Assembly (NCBI RefSeq): GCF_040655735.1
Contig: NZ_JBFAKK010000002.1
Location: forward strand, 310,001-374,000
DNA length: 64,000 nt
From: Phytomonospora sp040655735
Lineage (GTDB): Bacteria; Actinomycetota; Actinomycetes; Mycobacteriales; Micromonosporaceae
Direction: 5' to 3'
Position 1 is the first letter of the stretch. Every line of letters begins with the position of its first letter. The notes under the pieces were generated by a model that was not told the origin of the DNA, did no database searches, and saw only the letters and a list, made by a program, of their open reading frames with translations. Shown here one piece after another: positions 32,180 through 41,100 of the stretch. A program made the translations under genes and the position numbers.

Positions 32180-33801
32180 CCTCGCACGACACCGTCGAAT
32201 CGGCCGCCTCCCCATCCGGGGAGGCGGCCATCGCCGCGTCTGAGCCGACGGTGCCCCCGGCGCGCGCCGCCGGCCGGCTCGCCCGCGCGGCGCTGCTGAC
32301 GGTCGTGTTCATCTGCGCGGCCTGCGGTCTGGTCTACGAACTGGCGCTGGTGGCGCTGGGCAGTTACCTGATCGGCAACACCGCCGCGCAGGCCTCGATC
32401 GTGCTGGGCGTGATGGTCTTCGCGATGGGCATCGGCGCCCTTGCCGCCAAGCCCTTGCAGCGCAAGGCGGCGCTGTCGTTCGCGGTGATCGAGCTGATCT
32501 TGGCCCTGCTCGGCGGGCTTTCGGTGCTGGCGCTGTACGCGGCCTTCGCGTGGCTGCACCTGTACACCTTCGCGATGGTGGGCGTGGCGCTGGTCGTCGG
32601 CGGCCTCATCGGCGCCGAGATCCCGCTGCTGATGGTTCTGCTGCAACGGATCCGCAAGCAGGACGCGGGCAGCGCGGTCGCCGACCTGTTCGCCGCCGAC
32701 TACGTCGGCGCGCTGCTCGGCGGGCTCGCCTTCCCTTTCCTGCTGCTGCCGGTGTTCGGGCAGATCAAGGGCGCCCTGGTGGTCGGCGGGGTCAACGCCG
32801 TGGCCGGGACGATCCTGGTGTTCACCTTGTTCCGCAAGGATCTGAGCGTGCGCGGGAAGATCGGCCTGGGGATCGCCTCGGGCGCGGTCGCGGTGCTGCT
32901 GGGCTTCGCCTTCGTGTTCTCCAGCTCCTTCGAGGCCGGTGCCCGGCAGGCGATGTACCGCGATCCGGTCGTCTACGCGCAGCAGACGAAGTACCAGGAG
33001 ATCGTGATGACCGAGGAGTTCTCCTGGGAGGGCTCGGCCGACTTCCGGCTGTTCCTCAACGGCGATCTCCAGTTCTCCTCGGTCGACGAGTACCGCTACC
33101 ACGAGTCGCTGGTGCACCCGGTCCTGGCGGGGAGCCGCTCGAACGTCCTGGTCCTCGGCGGCGGCGACGGCCTCGCGGTGCGCGAGATCCTGAAGTACCC
33201 CGACGTGTCGACGGTGACGCTGGTCGAGCTGGATCCGGCGATGACCGACCTGGCGCGCACCGACGAGCGGATCAGCACCCTCAACGGGCACGCGCTCGAC
33301 GATCCGCGCGTCACGGTCGTCAACGCCGACGCCTTCACCTGGCTGCGCGAGGCCACCGCCGGCTACGACGCGATCGTCGTGGACATGCCCGATCCCGACG
33401 AGACCGCGACGGCCAAGCTCTACTCGATCGAGTTCTACGGGCTGGTGTCGAGCGTGCTCGCGCCCGGCGGCCGGATGGTCGTCCAGTCGGGCTCGCCGTA
33501 CTTCGCGCCGAAGGCCTATTGGTGCATCGGCGAGACCCTCGCCGAGGCCGGTCTGGCGACGGTCGCCTACCACGTCGACGTGCCGTCCTTCGGCGACTGG
33601 GGCTACTTCCTGGCCGTACCCGGCGACACGCCGCCGACCCCGGCGCTCGACCCGCCGCCGGGGCTGAAGTTCATGGACCAGGGGCTGTTGCAGGCGTCGA
33701 CGGCCTTCCCGCTCGACCGGCCGAAGCTGGATCTGCAGGCCTCGACGCTGATGGACCCGGTGATCCTGGAGTACGCGCAGGGGGAGTGGCGCGACTACTG
33801 A
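32176..33801 (+). CDS. Membrane-bound spermidine-synthase-like aminopropyltransferase
   Basis: 541 residues. The N-terminal 200 form about six helices (ALLTVVFICAACGLVYELALVALGSYL, ASIVLGVMVFAMGIGALAA, FAVIELILALLGGLSVLAL and others). The C-terminal part is a SpeE-type domain: VVYAQQTKYQEIVMTEE, RLFLNGDLQFSSVDEYRYHESL, VLVLGGGDGLAVREILKY, VTLVELDPAMTDLAR and the catalytic-region DMPDPDE. It probably transfers an aminopropyl group from decarboxylated SAM to a polyamine, or acts on a related substrate. Start TTG 32176 (TTGA overlap). Last gene of the DUF4178-DUF2617-DUF4247-DUF350 unit. Confidence 0.86.
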   Translation: MTSHDTVESAASPSGEAAIAASEPTVPPARAAGRLARAALLTVVFICAACGLVYELALVALGSYLIGNTAAQASIVLGVMVFAMGIGALAAKPLQRKAALSFAVIELILALLGGLSVLALYAAFAWLHLYTFAMVGVALVVGGLIGAEIPLLMVLLQRIRKQDAGSAVADLFAADYVGALLGGLAFPFLLLPVFGQIKGALVVGGVNAVAGTILVFTLFRKDLSVRGKIGLGIASGAVAVLLGFAFVFSSSFEAGARQAMYRDPVVYAQQTKYQEIVMTEEFSWEGSADFRLFLNGDLQFSSVDEYRYHESLVHPVLAGSRSNVLVLGGGDGLAVREILKYPDVSTVTLVELDPAMTDLARTDERISTLNGHALDDPRVTVVNADAFTWLREATAGYDAIVVDMPDPDETATAKLYSIEFYGLVSSVLAPGGRMVVQSGSPYFAPKAYWCIGETLAEAGLATVAYHVDVPSFGDWGYFLAVPGDTPPTPALDPPPGLKFMDQGLLQASTAFPLDRPKLDLQASTLMDPVILEYAQGEWRDY

Positions 33802-33909
33802 GGGGTTCGCCTCGGTGGATGGTGGCCAGCGCGTGGAAGAGAGAGATCGGTCGACCGGGCCGAGCTTGTGCCCGGACCCGAGCCCCGGCCGGGCCTCCCC
33901 GATCCCGCC

Positions 33910-36708
33910 TCAGCCGAGCAACCCCACCCTGCGGGCGACGGCGGCGGCCTCGGTGCGGCTGCCCGCGCCGAGCTTGGGCAGCATGCGCGAGACGTGGACG
34001 CTCACGGTGTTGACCGAGATGAACAGCTCGGCGGCGATCTGGCGGTTGCTGCGGCCCTCGGCGACGAGCGCGAGCACGTCCTGTTCACGCGGTGTCAGGC
34101 CGAAGGAGCCGGTGGCCGGCGCGGGTGCGCCGGGCAGTGCGACGCGCATCCTCGCGGCGAGCTCGGTGACGCGGCGGTCGAGTTCGGCGTCGCCGAAGGC
34201 GGCGGTGGCCTCGGCGGCCTCGCGGATCCGTTGTGCGGCACCGTCCCTGTCGCCTTCCTCGGCGGCCGCAGCGGCTCCGCCGAGCAGCGATTCGGCGAGG
34301 CCGTGGGGAAGCGCGAGCGCGCGCCAGAGGGCAGCCGACGCGTCCCAGCGGGCCGTTTCGGCGCCGGTGAGCCCGGCGAGTGTCAAGGCTCGCGCGGCTT
34401 CGTGCAGTGGCCCGTTCACCGGCGTGGCCTCGGCGTAGTCGCGCCAGGGACGCCGTGCGGACTCGCCGGCCTCGGCGAGGACCCGGGCGACCGAGGGCAG
34501 GAACAGCCACGGGCGCAGCACGCTCGCCGGATCGGTCGTGGCCAGGACCTCGGCCAGGACGGGGCCGGCGGTGTCGGGATCGCCGGTGGCCACGGCGATC
34601 CGGCAGGCGAGTTCGACCCGGCGGGCCAAGACGACCTCGGGCCGTCCGCCGTCGAGGGCGGCGAGGTCGGCCAGCGCGGCCGACGCGGCGGCGGGGTCGC
34701 CGTCGGCGAGGTCGAGCAGGCCGCGCAGGGCGAGCAGGACGCCCCGGTAGAGGGGGGAGGGGTCGACGGCGAAGGCGTCGTAGAGGCGGCGGCGGGCCTC
34801 GTCGCGGTCGCCGAGGGCGATCAGCGCCTCGACGGCGAAGACGGCGAGCATGGGGCCCCGGCTGCGGTCGAGTCCGTGGCGGCGCGCGGCTTCCAGGCCG
34901 TGCGCGGCGGCTGTCGCGGACAGCGCGAAGGCTCCCGACTCGGCGTGCGCGCGTGCCTCGTAGAAGCAGGCGCCGGTGAGCAGGTCGCCGTCGCCGAGTG
35001 TCTCGGCGAGGGCGCGGGCCTCGGCCAGCGCGGGGGCCCACGGGCCGGGGGCGGCGCCGAGCGCGGCGCAGATGCCGGTGTTGAGCAGGGAGACGGCGAT
35101 GAGCCGGGTGTCGCCGGTGGCGCGGCCGATGTGCAGGGCCTCGGCGGCCGGTGGGAAGGCGGCGGTGGGTTCGCCTTCCGACAGGTGGGTCCCGGCCAGC
35201 GCGGCCAGGGCGTGCCCGCGCGCGGCGCCGGGGCGGTCGGCGGGAAGTAGGCGTACGGCTTCGAGCAGGTCGTCGCGCCCGTGGCCGTCGGCGCGGTACT
35301 TCAGGCGGCCCCGGCGCGACAGGAGGGCGGCGCGGGCCTCGGGGGCGGCCTCGGGGCCGAGCGCGGCCAGGGCCTGGCCTGCCAGGGCGATCCCGCGCGC
35401 GAACTCTCCGGCGCGCAGGCACACCGCGACGGCCTCGGCGAGCACGTCGCTCCGGGAGGCATCCACAAGGGACGGTGAGTCCTCCCGCCACAGCTCCAGC
35501 ACGCGTTCGAGGAGCCGGAGCTGTTCGGCGTGGGCGTGCGTCTCGCCCGCCGAACGTGCCGCCCGCCAGGCCCATACCAGGGCGGCGGCCGGATCCCCGG
35601 CTGCGTGCCAGTGCGCGGCGAGCGCCGCGGAGTGGTCGCCGGGGTTCTCGGCCAGCGCGCGGGCGCAGGCGGCGTGCAGCCGGACGCGCTCGCCGGGCAG
35701 GAGCCCGTCGGCCACCGCCGAGCGGATCAGGGCGTGCCGGAAGCGGTAGCCGTGCTCGTCGGGGACCAGCAGGGCGCGGTCGGCGAGCGGGCGCAGCGCG
35801 GTGTCCAGAGTGGACTCGTCGAGGCCGGTAACGTCCGCCAGCACGGTGTGCGGGACGGCCACGCCGATGACGGAGGCGGCGCGCAAAACGGTCCGGCTGC
35901 GGTCGGGAAGGTCGGTCAGGCCACTGAGGAGCATCTCCCGCACGCCGGCCGGGATTCTGCGCGAGGAGCGGTCGAGCGTCTCGACGAACAGCGGAATGCC
36001 CTCGCTGCGCTCGTGGAGGCGGGCGACCTCGGCCGGATCGGGCGCGCGGCCGTCGATTCCGGCCAGCTGCTCGGCGACCTCGGCGACCGTGAAACGCGCG
36101 GGCTCGACACGGCGGATGCCGGCGACCCGGGACAGGCCCGCCAGCAGCGGCGCGAGGTGAGCCGACTCCTCGGCGCGCAGGGTCGCCACGACGAGAACAC
36201 CCGGGGCGCCGAGGTTGCGCACCACGAACAGCAGCAGCTCGACGGTGGAGGCGTCGGCCCAGTGCAGGTCCTCGAAGACCACGACCGTCGGCCGCCGCGC
36301 GGCCAGCGCCTCGAAGAGGGCCAGCACCTCTTCGAACAGCCGTGCCCGGCCGGAGGCGCCGGAGCGTTCCGGCGGCGCGCCGAGAACGGGGAGCAGGCGC
36401 GCCAGCTCGTGGTCGGTGCCCGGCAGCATCGCCGCGACCGCGTCGGCGCCCAGCTCCCGCACCGCCGCGCGCACCACCGACACGAAAGGCGCGTAGGGGA
36501 GCCCGCCGAGTTCGAGGCACTCACCGGTCAGCACGCGCACGTCGCCGAGACCGGCGGTGAACTCGGCCAGCAGGCGCGTCTTGCCCAGACCGGCCTCCCC
36601 GGCGACCAGCGCGAAGGCCGGGCCCTCGGCGGAGTCGGCGAAGGCGGCGCGCAACTCGGCGAGTTCGCGGACGCGCCCGGCGAAGACCGGGCTCAGGGGA
36701 GCCGACAC
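33910..36708 (-). CDS. LuxR-family large ATP-binding regulator (LAL)
   Basis: 932-residue MalT/LAL-type regulator. FAGRVRELAEL starts the AAA/STAND module, with P-loop GEAGLGKTRL, Walker B VVVFEDLHWAD and HERSEGIPLFVETL. A long TPR-like helical region rich in AA/LA follows, and the C-terminal LuxR HTH is LTPREQDVLALVAEGRSNRQIAAELFISVNTVSVHVSRML. Such proteins bind an inducer and ATP to activate nearby operons. GTG 36708 is preferred; longer starts (to 36804) would overlap the divergent epoxide hydrolase's ATG. Likely, but not proven, to control that hydrolase. Confidence 0.9.
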   Translation of the reverse strand: MSAPLSPVFAGRVRELAELRAAFADSAEGPAFALVAGEAGLGKTRLLAEFTAGLGDVRVLTGECLELGGLPYAPFVSVVRAAVRELGADAVAAMLPGTDHELARLLPVLGAPPERSGASGRARLFEEVLALFEALAARRPTVVVFEDLHWADASTVELLLFVVRNLGAPGVLVVATLRAEESAHLAPLLAGLSRVAGIRRVEPARFTVAEVAEQLAGIDGRAPDPAEVARLHERSEGIPLFVETLDRSSRRIPAGVREMLLSGLTDLPDRSRTVLRAASVIGVAVPHTVLADVTGLDESTLDTALRPLADRALLVPDEHGYRFRHALIRSAVADGLLPGERVRLHAACARALAENPGDHSAALAAHWHAAGDPAAALVWAWRAARSAGETHAHAEQLRLLERVLELWREDSPSLVDASRSDVLAEAVAVCLRAGEFARGIALAGQALAALGPEAAPEARAALLSRRGRLKYRADGHGRDDLLEAVRLLPADRPGAARGHALAALAGTHLSEGEPTAAFPPAAEALHIGRATGDTRLIAVSLLNTGICAALGAAPGPWAPALAEARALAETLGDGDLLTGACFYEARAHAESGAFALSATAAAHGLEAARRHGLDRSRGPMLAVFAVEALIALGDRDEARRRLYDAFAVDPSPLYRGVLLALRGLLDLADGDPAAASAALADLAALDGGRPEVVLARRVELACRIAVATGDPDTAGPVLAEVLATTDPASVLRPWLFLPSVARVLAEAGESARRPWRDYAEATPVNGPLHEAARALTLAGLTGAETARWDASAALWRALALPHGLAESLLGGAAAAAEEGDRDGAAQRIREAAEATAAFGDAELDRRVTELAARMRVALPGAPAPATGSFGLTPREQDVLALVAEGRSNRQIAAELFISVNTVSVHVSRMLPKLGAGSRTEAAAVARRVGLLG

Positions 36709-36790
36709 GAGGTGATTATGGCCGCCCACCTCGGGAAATAGCGAATTCTTGTGATGCGCGACCCACGGGCTTACGGCGAGGCTTCGAGAC

Positions 36791-37924
36791 ATGACACATG
36801 ACACCGAGATCCGCCCCTACCGCGTTGACATCCCCCAGGTCGACCTCGACGACCTCGCCGACCGCCTCGACCGCGTCCGCTGGACCTCGACCGTCCCCGG
36901 CGCCGACGCCGAGTACGGCGTCTCCCTGGAACGCCTCCAGCGGCTCGTCGCGCACTGGCGCGACGGCTACGACTGGCGCGCCTGGGAAGCGCGGCTCAAC
37001 TCCTTCCCGCAGTTCACCACCGCGATCGACGGCGAGAACATCCACTTCATCCACGTGCGCTCGCCCGAGGCGGGCGCGCTGCCGCTGCTGCTGACGCACG
37101 GGTGGCCGGGGACGGTCGCGGAGTTCCTGGACGTGATCGGCCCGCTGAGCGACCCCCGCGCGCACGGCGGGGACCCGGCGGCGGCGTTCCACGTCGTGGT
37201 GCCCTCGCTGCCGGGGATGGGCTTCTCCGGGCCCACGACCTCGCGCGGCTGGGGCACCCGGCGCACGGCGGCGGCGTGGGTCGAGCTGATGGGGCGCCTG
37301 GGATACGGCGAGCGCTACGGGGTCGGCGGCAACGACGCCGGGTCGATGATCAACCCCGAGATCGGCCGGCTCGATCCCGAGCACGTCGTCGGCGCGCACG
37401 TCACGCAGCTGTTCTCGTTCCCGACGGGCGATCCGGCGGAGTTCGAGGGCATGACGTCGGAGGAGATGGCCGCGCTGGGCGTGCTCCAGGACTTCTGGGA
37501 GAACAAGGGCTCGTTCAACATGGTCCACTCGCAGCAGCCGCAGACGCTCGCCCACGCGATCTCGGACTCGCCGGTGGGGCTGCTGGGCTGGAACACCCAG
37601 CTGTTCGGGGAGAACCTCGACGACGACTTCGTGCTCACCAACGTGGCGATCGCCTGGTTCACCGGGACGGCCGGGTCGGCGATCCGCTTCTACCGCGAGG
37701 ACTCGCTGGACACCGACCGCCCGAAGGAGCCCACGACGGTGCCGATCGGGCTGTCGTCGGCGGCCAGGGGCGACTTCCTGTCGATCCGGCGCTTCGCCGA
37801 GCGCGACCACGCCGACATCCGCAGCTGGCGGGTGAACGAGGAGGTCGACGGGCACTACGCCGCCCGCACGAACCCCGACGTGATCACTCGCGACCTGCGG
37901 GACTTCTTCGCGCTGGTGCGCTGA
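36791..37924 (+). CDS. Epoxide hydrolase (EHN-type alpha/beta hydrolase)
   Basis: 377-residue microsomal-type epoxide hydrolase. The N-terminal EHN domain starts IRPYRVDIPQVDLDDLADRL, with RLNSFPQFTTAIDGENIHFIHVRS; the oxyanion motif is HGWPG (103-107) and the nucleophile is Asp 182 in GGNDAG. Lid tyrosines and the late His (FAERDHADIRSW) are recognisable, though the usual GHFAA motif is replaced by DGHYAA, so the catalytic His needs checking. It hydrates an unknown epoxide. Complete, unlike the homolog at 52.2-53.1 kb. Divergent from the LAL regulator. Confidence 0.85.
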   Translation: MTHDTEIRPYRVDIPQVDLDDLADRLDRVRWTSTVPGADAEYGVSLERLQRLVAHWRDGYDWRAWEARLNSFPQFTTAIDGENIHFIHVRSPEAGALPLLLTHGWPGTVAEFLDVIGPLSDPRAHGGDPAAAFHVVVPSLPGMGFSGPTTSRGWGTRRTAAAWVELMGRLGYGERYGVGGNDAGSMINPEIGRLDPEHVVGAHVTQLFSFPTGDPAEFEGMTSEEMAALGVLQDFWENKGSFNMVHSQQPQTLAHAISDSPVGLLGWNTQLFGENLDDDFVLTNVAIAWFTGTAGSAIRFYREDSLDTDRPKEPTTVPIGLSSAARGDFLSIRRFAERDHADIRSWRVNEEVDGHYAARTNPDVITRDLRDFFALVR

Positions 37925-37925
37925 G

Positions 37926-37967
37926 GGCCGCCGCCGGGTCGCGGTTCGGTCCCGCGGCCCGGCGGCC
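37926..37967. terminator. Bidirectional hairpin between epoxide hydrolase and aldo/keto reductase
   Basis: Long GC stem between GGCCGCCGCCGGGTCGCGG and CCGCGGCCCGGCGGCC (one bulged triplet) with a 7 nt loop, between convergent genes. Confidence 0.7.
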
Positions 37968-37973
37968 ATCGCC

Positions 37974-38849
37974 TCACGTCGCGATCGAGCTGAGACGGCC
38001 GAACTGAGCGTCGGAAAGCTCGATGTCGGCGGCGGCGACGTTCTCCTCCAGGTGGGCGATCGAGCGGGTGCCGGGGATCGGCAGGACGGTGGGGGAGCGG
38101 CGCAGCAGCCAGGCGAGGGAGGCCTGGGCGGGCGTCACGCCGAGTTCGGCGGCGACGCTCGCGACGGGCCCGTCGGCGGCGGCCGCGGCGCCCGCGGCGA
38201 CGGGGAACCAGGGGATGAAGGCGATGCCCTCGGCTGCGGCGTGGTCGACGACGGGGTCGTGGTCGCGGGAGACGAGGTTGTAGAGGTTCTGCACCGAGGC
38301 GATGGGGGTGACCGCCTGTGCCGCCCTCAACTGATCGACGTCCACTTCGGACAGTCCGATGTGGGCGACCTTGCCCTCGTCGCGCAGTCGCGCCAGGGCG
38401 CCGACCTGATCGGCGAGGGGCACCTGCGGGTCGACGCGGTGGAGCTGGAGCAGGCCGAGGCGCTCGACCCCGAGCCGGCGCAGGGACAGTTCGGCCTGCT
38501 GGCGCAGGTACTCGGGCCGGCCGAGCGGAACCCACTCGCCCGGCGAGGGCCGCGCGACACCGACCTTGGTGGCGATCACGACCTGGTCGGGATAGGGCCG
38601 CAGGGCTTCGGCGATCAGCTCCTCGCCGGCGCCCAGCGCGTAGGCGTCGGCGGTGTCGACGAGGCCGACGCCGAGCTCGACCGCCCGGCGCAGGACGGCG
38701 ACGGCGTCGGCGCGGTCGGTGGGGGCGGTCCAGATCGGCGCGGTCGCTCCGGCGTGCCCGGGGGCGTCGGCCAGTCGCATGGTCCCGAAGCCGATGCGCC
38801 GGACCGGGAGTTCGCCGCCGAGGAGGAAGGTGTTCGCCGTGTTCGTCAT
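37974..38849 (-). CDS. Aldo/keto reductase
   Basis: 291-residue (beta/alpha)8 NADPH oxidoreductase with the catalytic tetrad visible: Asp and Tyr in VDTADAY, Lys in VVIATKVG, His in LLQLHRVD. Cofactor-binding C-terminal loop PTVLPIPGTRSIAHLEENV. Likely reduces small carbonyls. Divergent from a MerR regulator with a palindrome between them, suggesting MerR-controlled, perhaps stress-linked, expression. ATG at 38849. Confidence 0.9.
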   Translation of the reverse strand: MTNTANTFLLGGELPVRRIGFGTMRLADAPGHAGATAPIWTAPTDRADAVAVLRRAVELGVGLVDTADAYALGAGEELIAEALRPYPDQVVIATKVGVARPSPGEWVPLGRPEYLRQQAELSLRRLGVERLGLLQLHRVDPQVPLADQVGALARLRDEGKVAHIGLSEVDVDQLRAAQAVTPIASVQNLYNLVSRDHDPVVDHAAAEGIAFIPWFPVAAGAAAAADGPVASVAAELGVTPAQASLAWLLRRSPTVLPIPGTRSIAHLEENVAAADIELSDAQFGRLSSIAT

Positions 38850-38866
38850 GAAGGCGACGCTAGAAT

Positions 38867-38882
38867 CTCACATCGATGTCAG
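38867..38882. promoter_or_regulatory. Palindrome between AKR and MerR genes
   Basis: CTCACATCGATGTCAG, a 14/16 palindrome centred on ACATCGATGT. It lies 18 nt from the AKR start and 27 nt from the preferred MerR start. MerR operators sit inside promoter spacers, which fits. It overlaps an alternative MerR ATG (38876), arguing against that start. Confidence 0.55.
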
Positions 38883-38908
38883 ATACAAGGGTGAGTGAGG
38901 CAGCGCAC

Positions 38909-39280
38909 ATGAAGATCGGCGAACTCGTCGAGCGGACCGGCGTCAACCACCGCCTCCTGCGCTACTACGAGGAGCAGGGCCTGCTCAGCTCCTTCCGCGC
39001 CGGCGGCGGAGGCCACCGTCACTACGGCGACGACGCCCCCGGCACCGTTCGCCGCATCCGCGCGCTCCTGTCGGCCGGACTGTCGACCTCGGTGATCCGC
39101 GACATCCTGCCCTGCGCGAGCGGAAGCGGCCTCGACTTCGACTTCGAGGCCTGCACACTGCGGAAACTCCGCGGCCACCTCGACGGCATCGACGAACGCC
39201 TCGACGAGCTCCAGCGCATGCGCACCTCCCTGGCGGGCCTCATCGCCGACACCGAGGCCGGTGCCCTCGCCACGGTCTGA
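38909..39280 (+). CDS. MerR-family transcriptional regulator
   Basis: 123 residues from MKIGELVERTGVNHRLLRYYEEQGLL (winged HTH) with a central helix-turn and a C-terminal coiled coil (RKLRGHLDGIDERLDELQRMRTSLAGLI). Two Cys (ILPCASG, EACTL) are spaced for effector or metal sensing, as in SoxR/ZntR-like proteins, though the family branch is unclear. ATG 38909 is chosen because MerR proteins start at MKIGELA; ATG 38876 falls within the palindrome. Likely controls itself and the divergent aldo/keto reductase. Confidence 0.85.
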   Translation: MKIGELVERTGVNHRLLRYYEEQGLLSSFRAGGGGHRHYGDDAPGTVRRIRALLSAGLSTSVIRDILPCASGSGLDFDFEACTLRKLRGHLDGIDERLDELQRMRTSLAGLIADTEAGALATV

Positions 39281-39306
39281 CACCGCGCGGCGAGTACGGT
39301 GTCGCC

Positions 39307-40158
39307 GTGGGTGAGCTGCCGCGGCCGGGCCGGCCGGTGATCATGGGGGTCCTGAACGTCACGCCCGACTCCTTCTCGGACGGGGGACGCTACGCCGACC
39401 TCGGCGACGCCGTCGCGCACGCGCTGCGCATGCGCGACGAGGGCGCCGACCTGATCGACGTCGGCGGCGAGTCGACGCGGCCGGGAGCCGGGCGGGTCGA
39501 CGCCGAGACCGAGATCGCGCGGGTCGTGCCCGTGATCGCCGAACTCGCCGCCCACGGCCTGGCCATGACCGTCGACACCAGCCGCGCCGCCGTCGCCGAG
39601 GCCGCCCTGTCGGCCGGCGCGCTCGGCGTCAACGACGTCTCCGGCGGACTCGCCGACCCCGACATGGCGCGCGTGGTGCGCGACGCGGGGTGCCCCTGGA
39701 TCCTCATGCACTGGCGCGGCCACTCCGACCGCATGGCCGACCTCGCGCACTACGACGACGTGGTCGCCGACGTGCGCGAGGAGCTGTCGGCACGGGTCGA
39801 GGAGGCTCTGGCGGCGGGCGTGGACGCGTCGAAGATCGCCATCGACCCCGGTCTCGGCTTCGCCAAGCGCGCCGAGGACAACTGGGCCCTCTCGGCACGC
39901 CTCGACGTGCTGGTGGACATGGGATGGCCGGTCCTGTTCGCCTCCTCGCGCAAGTCCTACCTGGGCAGGCTGCTCGCCGACGCCGAAGGGCACCCGCGGC
40001 CGGTGGGGGAGCGGGAGGCGGCGACGCTGGCGACGACGGTGCTCGCGGTGGCCGCCGGAGCCTGGGGAGTTCGCGTCCACGACGTGCGCGGCAACATCGA
40101 CGCCGTGCGGGTCTGGCAGGCCACGTCGGGCGCCCGCCCACTATCCTCCCCGTCATGA
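39307..40158 (+). CDS. folP: Dihydropteroate synthase
   Basis: 283 residues. Condenses 6-hydroxymethyl-7,8-dihydropterin pyrophosphate with p-aminobenzoate; the target of sulfonamides. Signatures: GVLNVTPDSFSDGG, DLIDVGGESTRPGA, TVDTSRAAVAEAAL, GVNDVSGG, WILMHWRG, IDPGLGFAKRAEDNW and SSRKSYLGRLL. Leaderless-type start: TACGGT (39295-39300) lies 6 nt before the GTG. Overlaps the following gene by ATGA. The remaining folate genes folB and folK follow after a lipoprotein gene. Confidence 0.95.
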   Translation: MGELPRPGRPVIMGVLNVTPDSFSDGGRYADLGDAVAHALRMRDEGADLIDVGGESTRPGAGRVDAETEIARVVPVIAELAAHGLAMTVDTSRAAVAEAALSAGALGVNDVSGGLADPDMARVVRDAGCPWILMHWRGHSDRMADLAHYDDVVADVREELSARVEEALAAGVDASKIAIDPGLGFAKRAEDNWALSARLDVLVDMGWPVLFASSRKSYLGRLLADAEGHPRPVGEREAATLATTVLAVAAGAWGVRVHDVRGNIDAVRVWQATSGARPLSSPS

Positions 40159-41087
40159 CCGACGATCTGGAACGGCTGGTGGCACTGGCGATTCGGCGCC
40201 GCGACGGTGACATCGACGAGCTGACCGCGATCACCGGGGAATCCCCCGAGCTGCTGACACCGCATTTGCCGGCGCTTCTCGCGGCCGGTGTCGACTACCC
40301 CGCCGCGCTCTACTCCGCCGCCGACGCCGAGGTCCGGCGCGAGCTGGTCGCCCGCGTCGACGCCGGTCCCGGCGATCTCCTCGCCCTCGACCACCTGCTC
40401 AAAGCCCTCGCTCTGACGAGCGGCCCGGAGTCCGGCGACGCCTTCCTCCGCTGGCGCGACGCCCCGCCGCCGGGAGCCGAGAAACTGCACGTTCCGGTGG
40501 CGTTCTACCTCAACTTCGGCGGCCGCGCTCTCGACGGCGACGCGACGCGCGACCTGTGCGGCCCGGTCGCCTACGTTCTCGACGTCGAGGAGGGCGCGGT
40601 CGTCCCCGAGGGCGTGCGCTGCGGCGACTGCGACGGCCCCTTGTGGACGGCGCTGGATCTCGACACCGCCGAGCCGGCCGTCGCCGAAGCCCTGGCGCAC
40701 ACCGGATGGAGCGGGCGACTGCGCGTCGACCTGTGCCACCGCTGCGACTTCACCGCCGACGTGGTCTTCCGCGACGTCGCCCCCGACGGCACCAGCACCC
40801 GTTCGCCGCACACCCCGCCGGGCGCGGGAGCGGAGTCCGACCCGCCCACGCACCGGCTCGTCCCCGGCGAGCGCTCCCCGGCCCGGCGGCCCGACGTCGC
40901 GGCCGTCGGCGGGCTCCCCGAATGGACCGACGACCCGCGCTACCCGGCCTGCCCGAACTGCTCGGCGACGATGGACTACGTCGCCCAGATCGAGCTCGGC
41001 GACCCCTGGGACAGCTACCTCGACGGGTACCTGACCTTCTTCCTGCACACCGAATGCCGGCTGGCCGCCGCGCTCTGCCAGGGCTGA
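40155..41087 (+). CDS. Hypothetical protein with two zinc-ribbon-like motifs
   Basis: 310 residues: an N-terminal helical region (MTDDLERLVALAIRRRDGDIDELTAITG) and a soluble C-terminal part with two Cys clusters: RCGDCDG followed by DLCHRCDF, and YPACPNCSATMDYVAQIELGD followed by LHTECRL. The last segment resembles DUF1963-like (YwqG) proteins, which are of unknown function. Coupled to folP by ATGA, and a TATCCT -10 (40142-40147) lies 7 nt before the ATG, so it may also be expressed alone. Confidence 0.7.
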   Translation: MTDDLERLVALAIRRRDGDIDELTAITGESPELLTPHLPALLAAGVDYPAALYSAADAEVRRELVARVDAGPGDLLALDHLLKALALTSGPESGDAFLRWRDAPPPGAEKLHVPVAFYLNFGGRALDGDATRDLCGPVAYVLDVEEGAVVPEGVRCGDCDGPLWTALDLDTAEPAVAEALAHTGWSGRLRVDLCHRCDFTADVVFRDVAPDGTSTRSPHTPPGAGAESDPPTHRLVPGERSPARRPDVAAVGGLPEWTDDPRYPACPNCSATMDYVAQIELGDPWDSYLDGYLTFFLHTECRLAAALCQG

Positions 41088-41100
41088 CCGGCCGGGCCCG

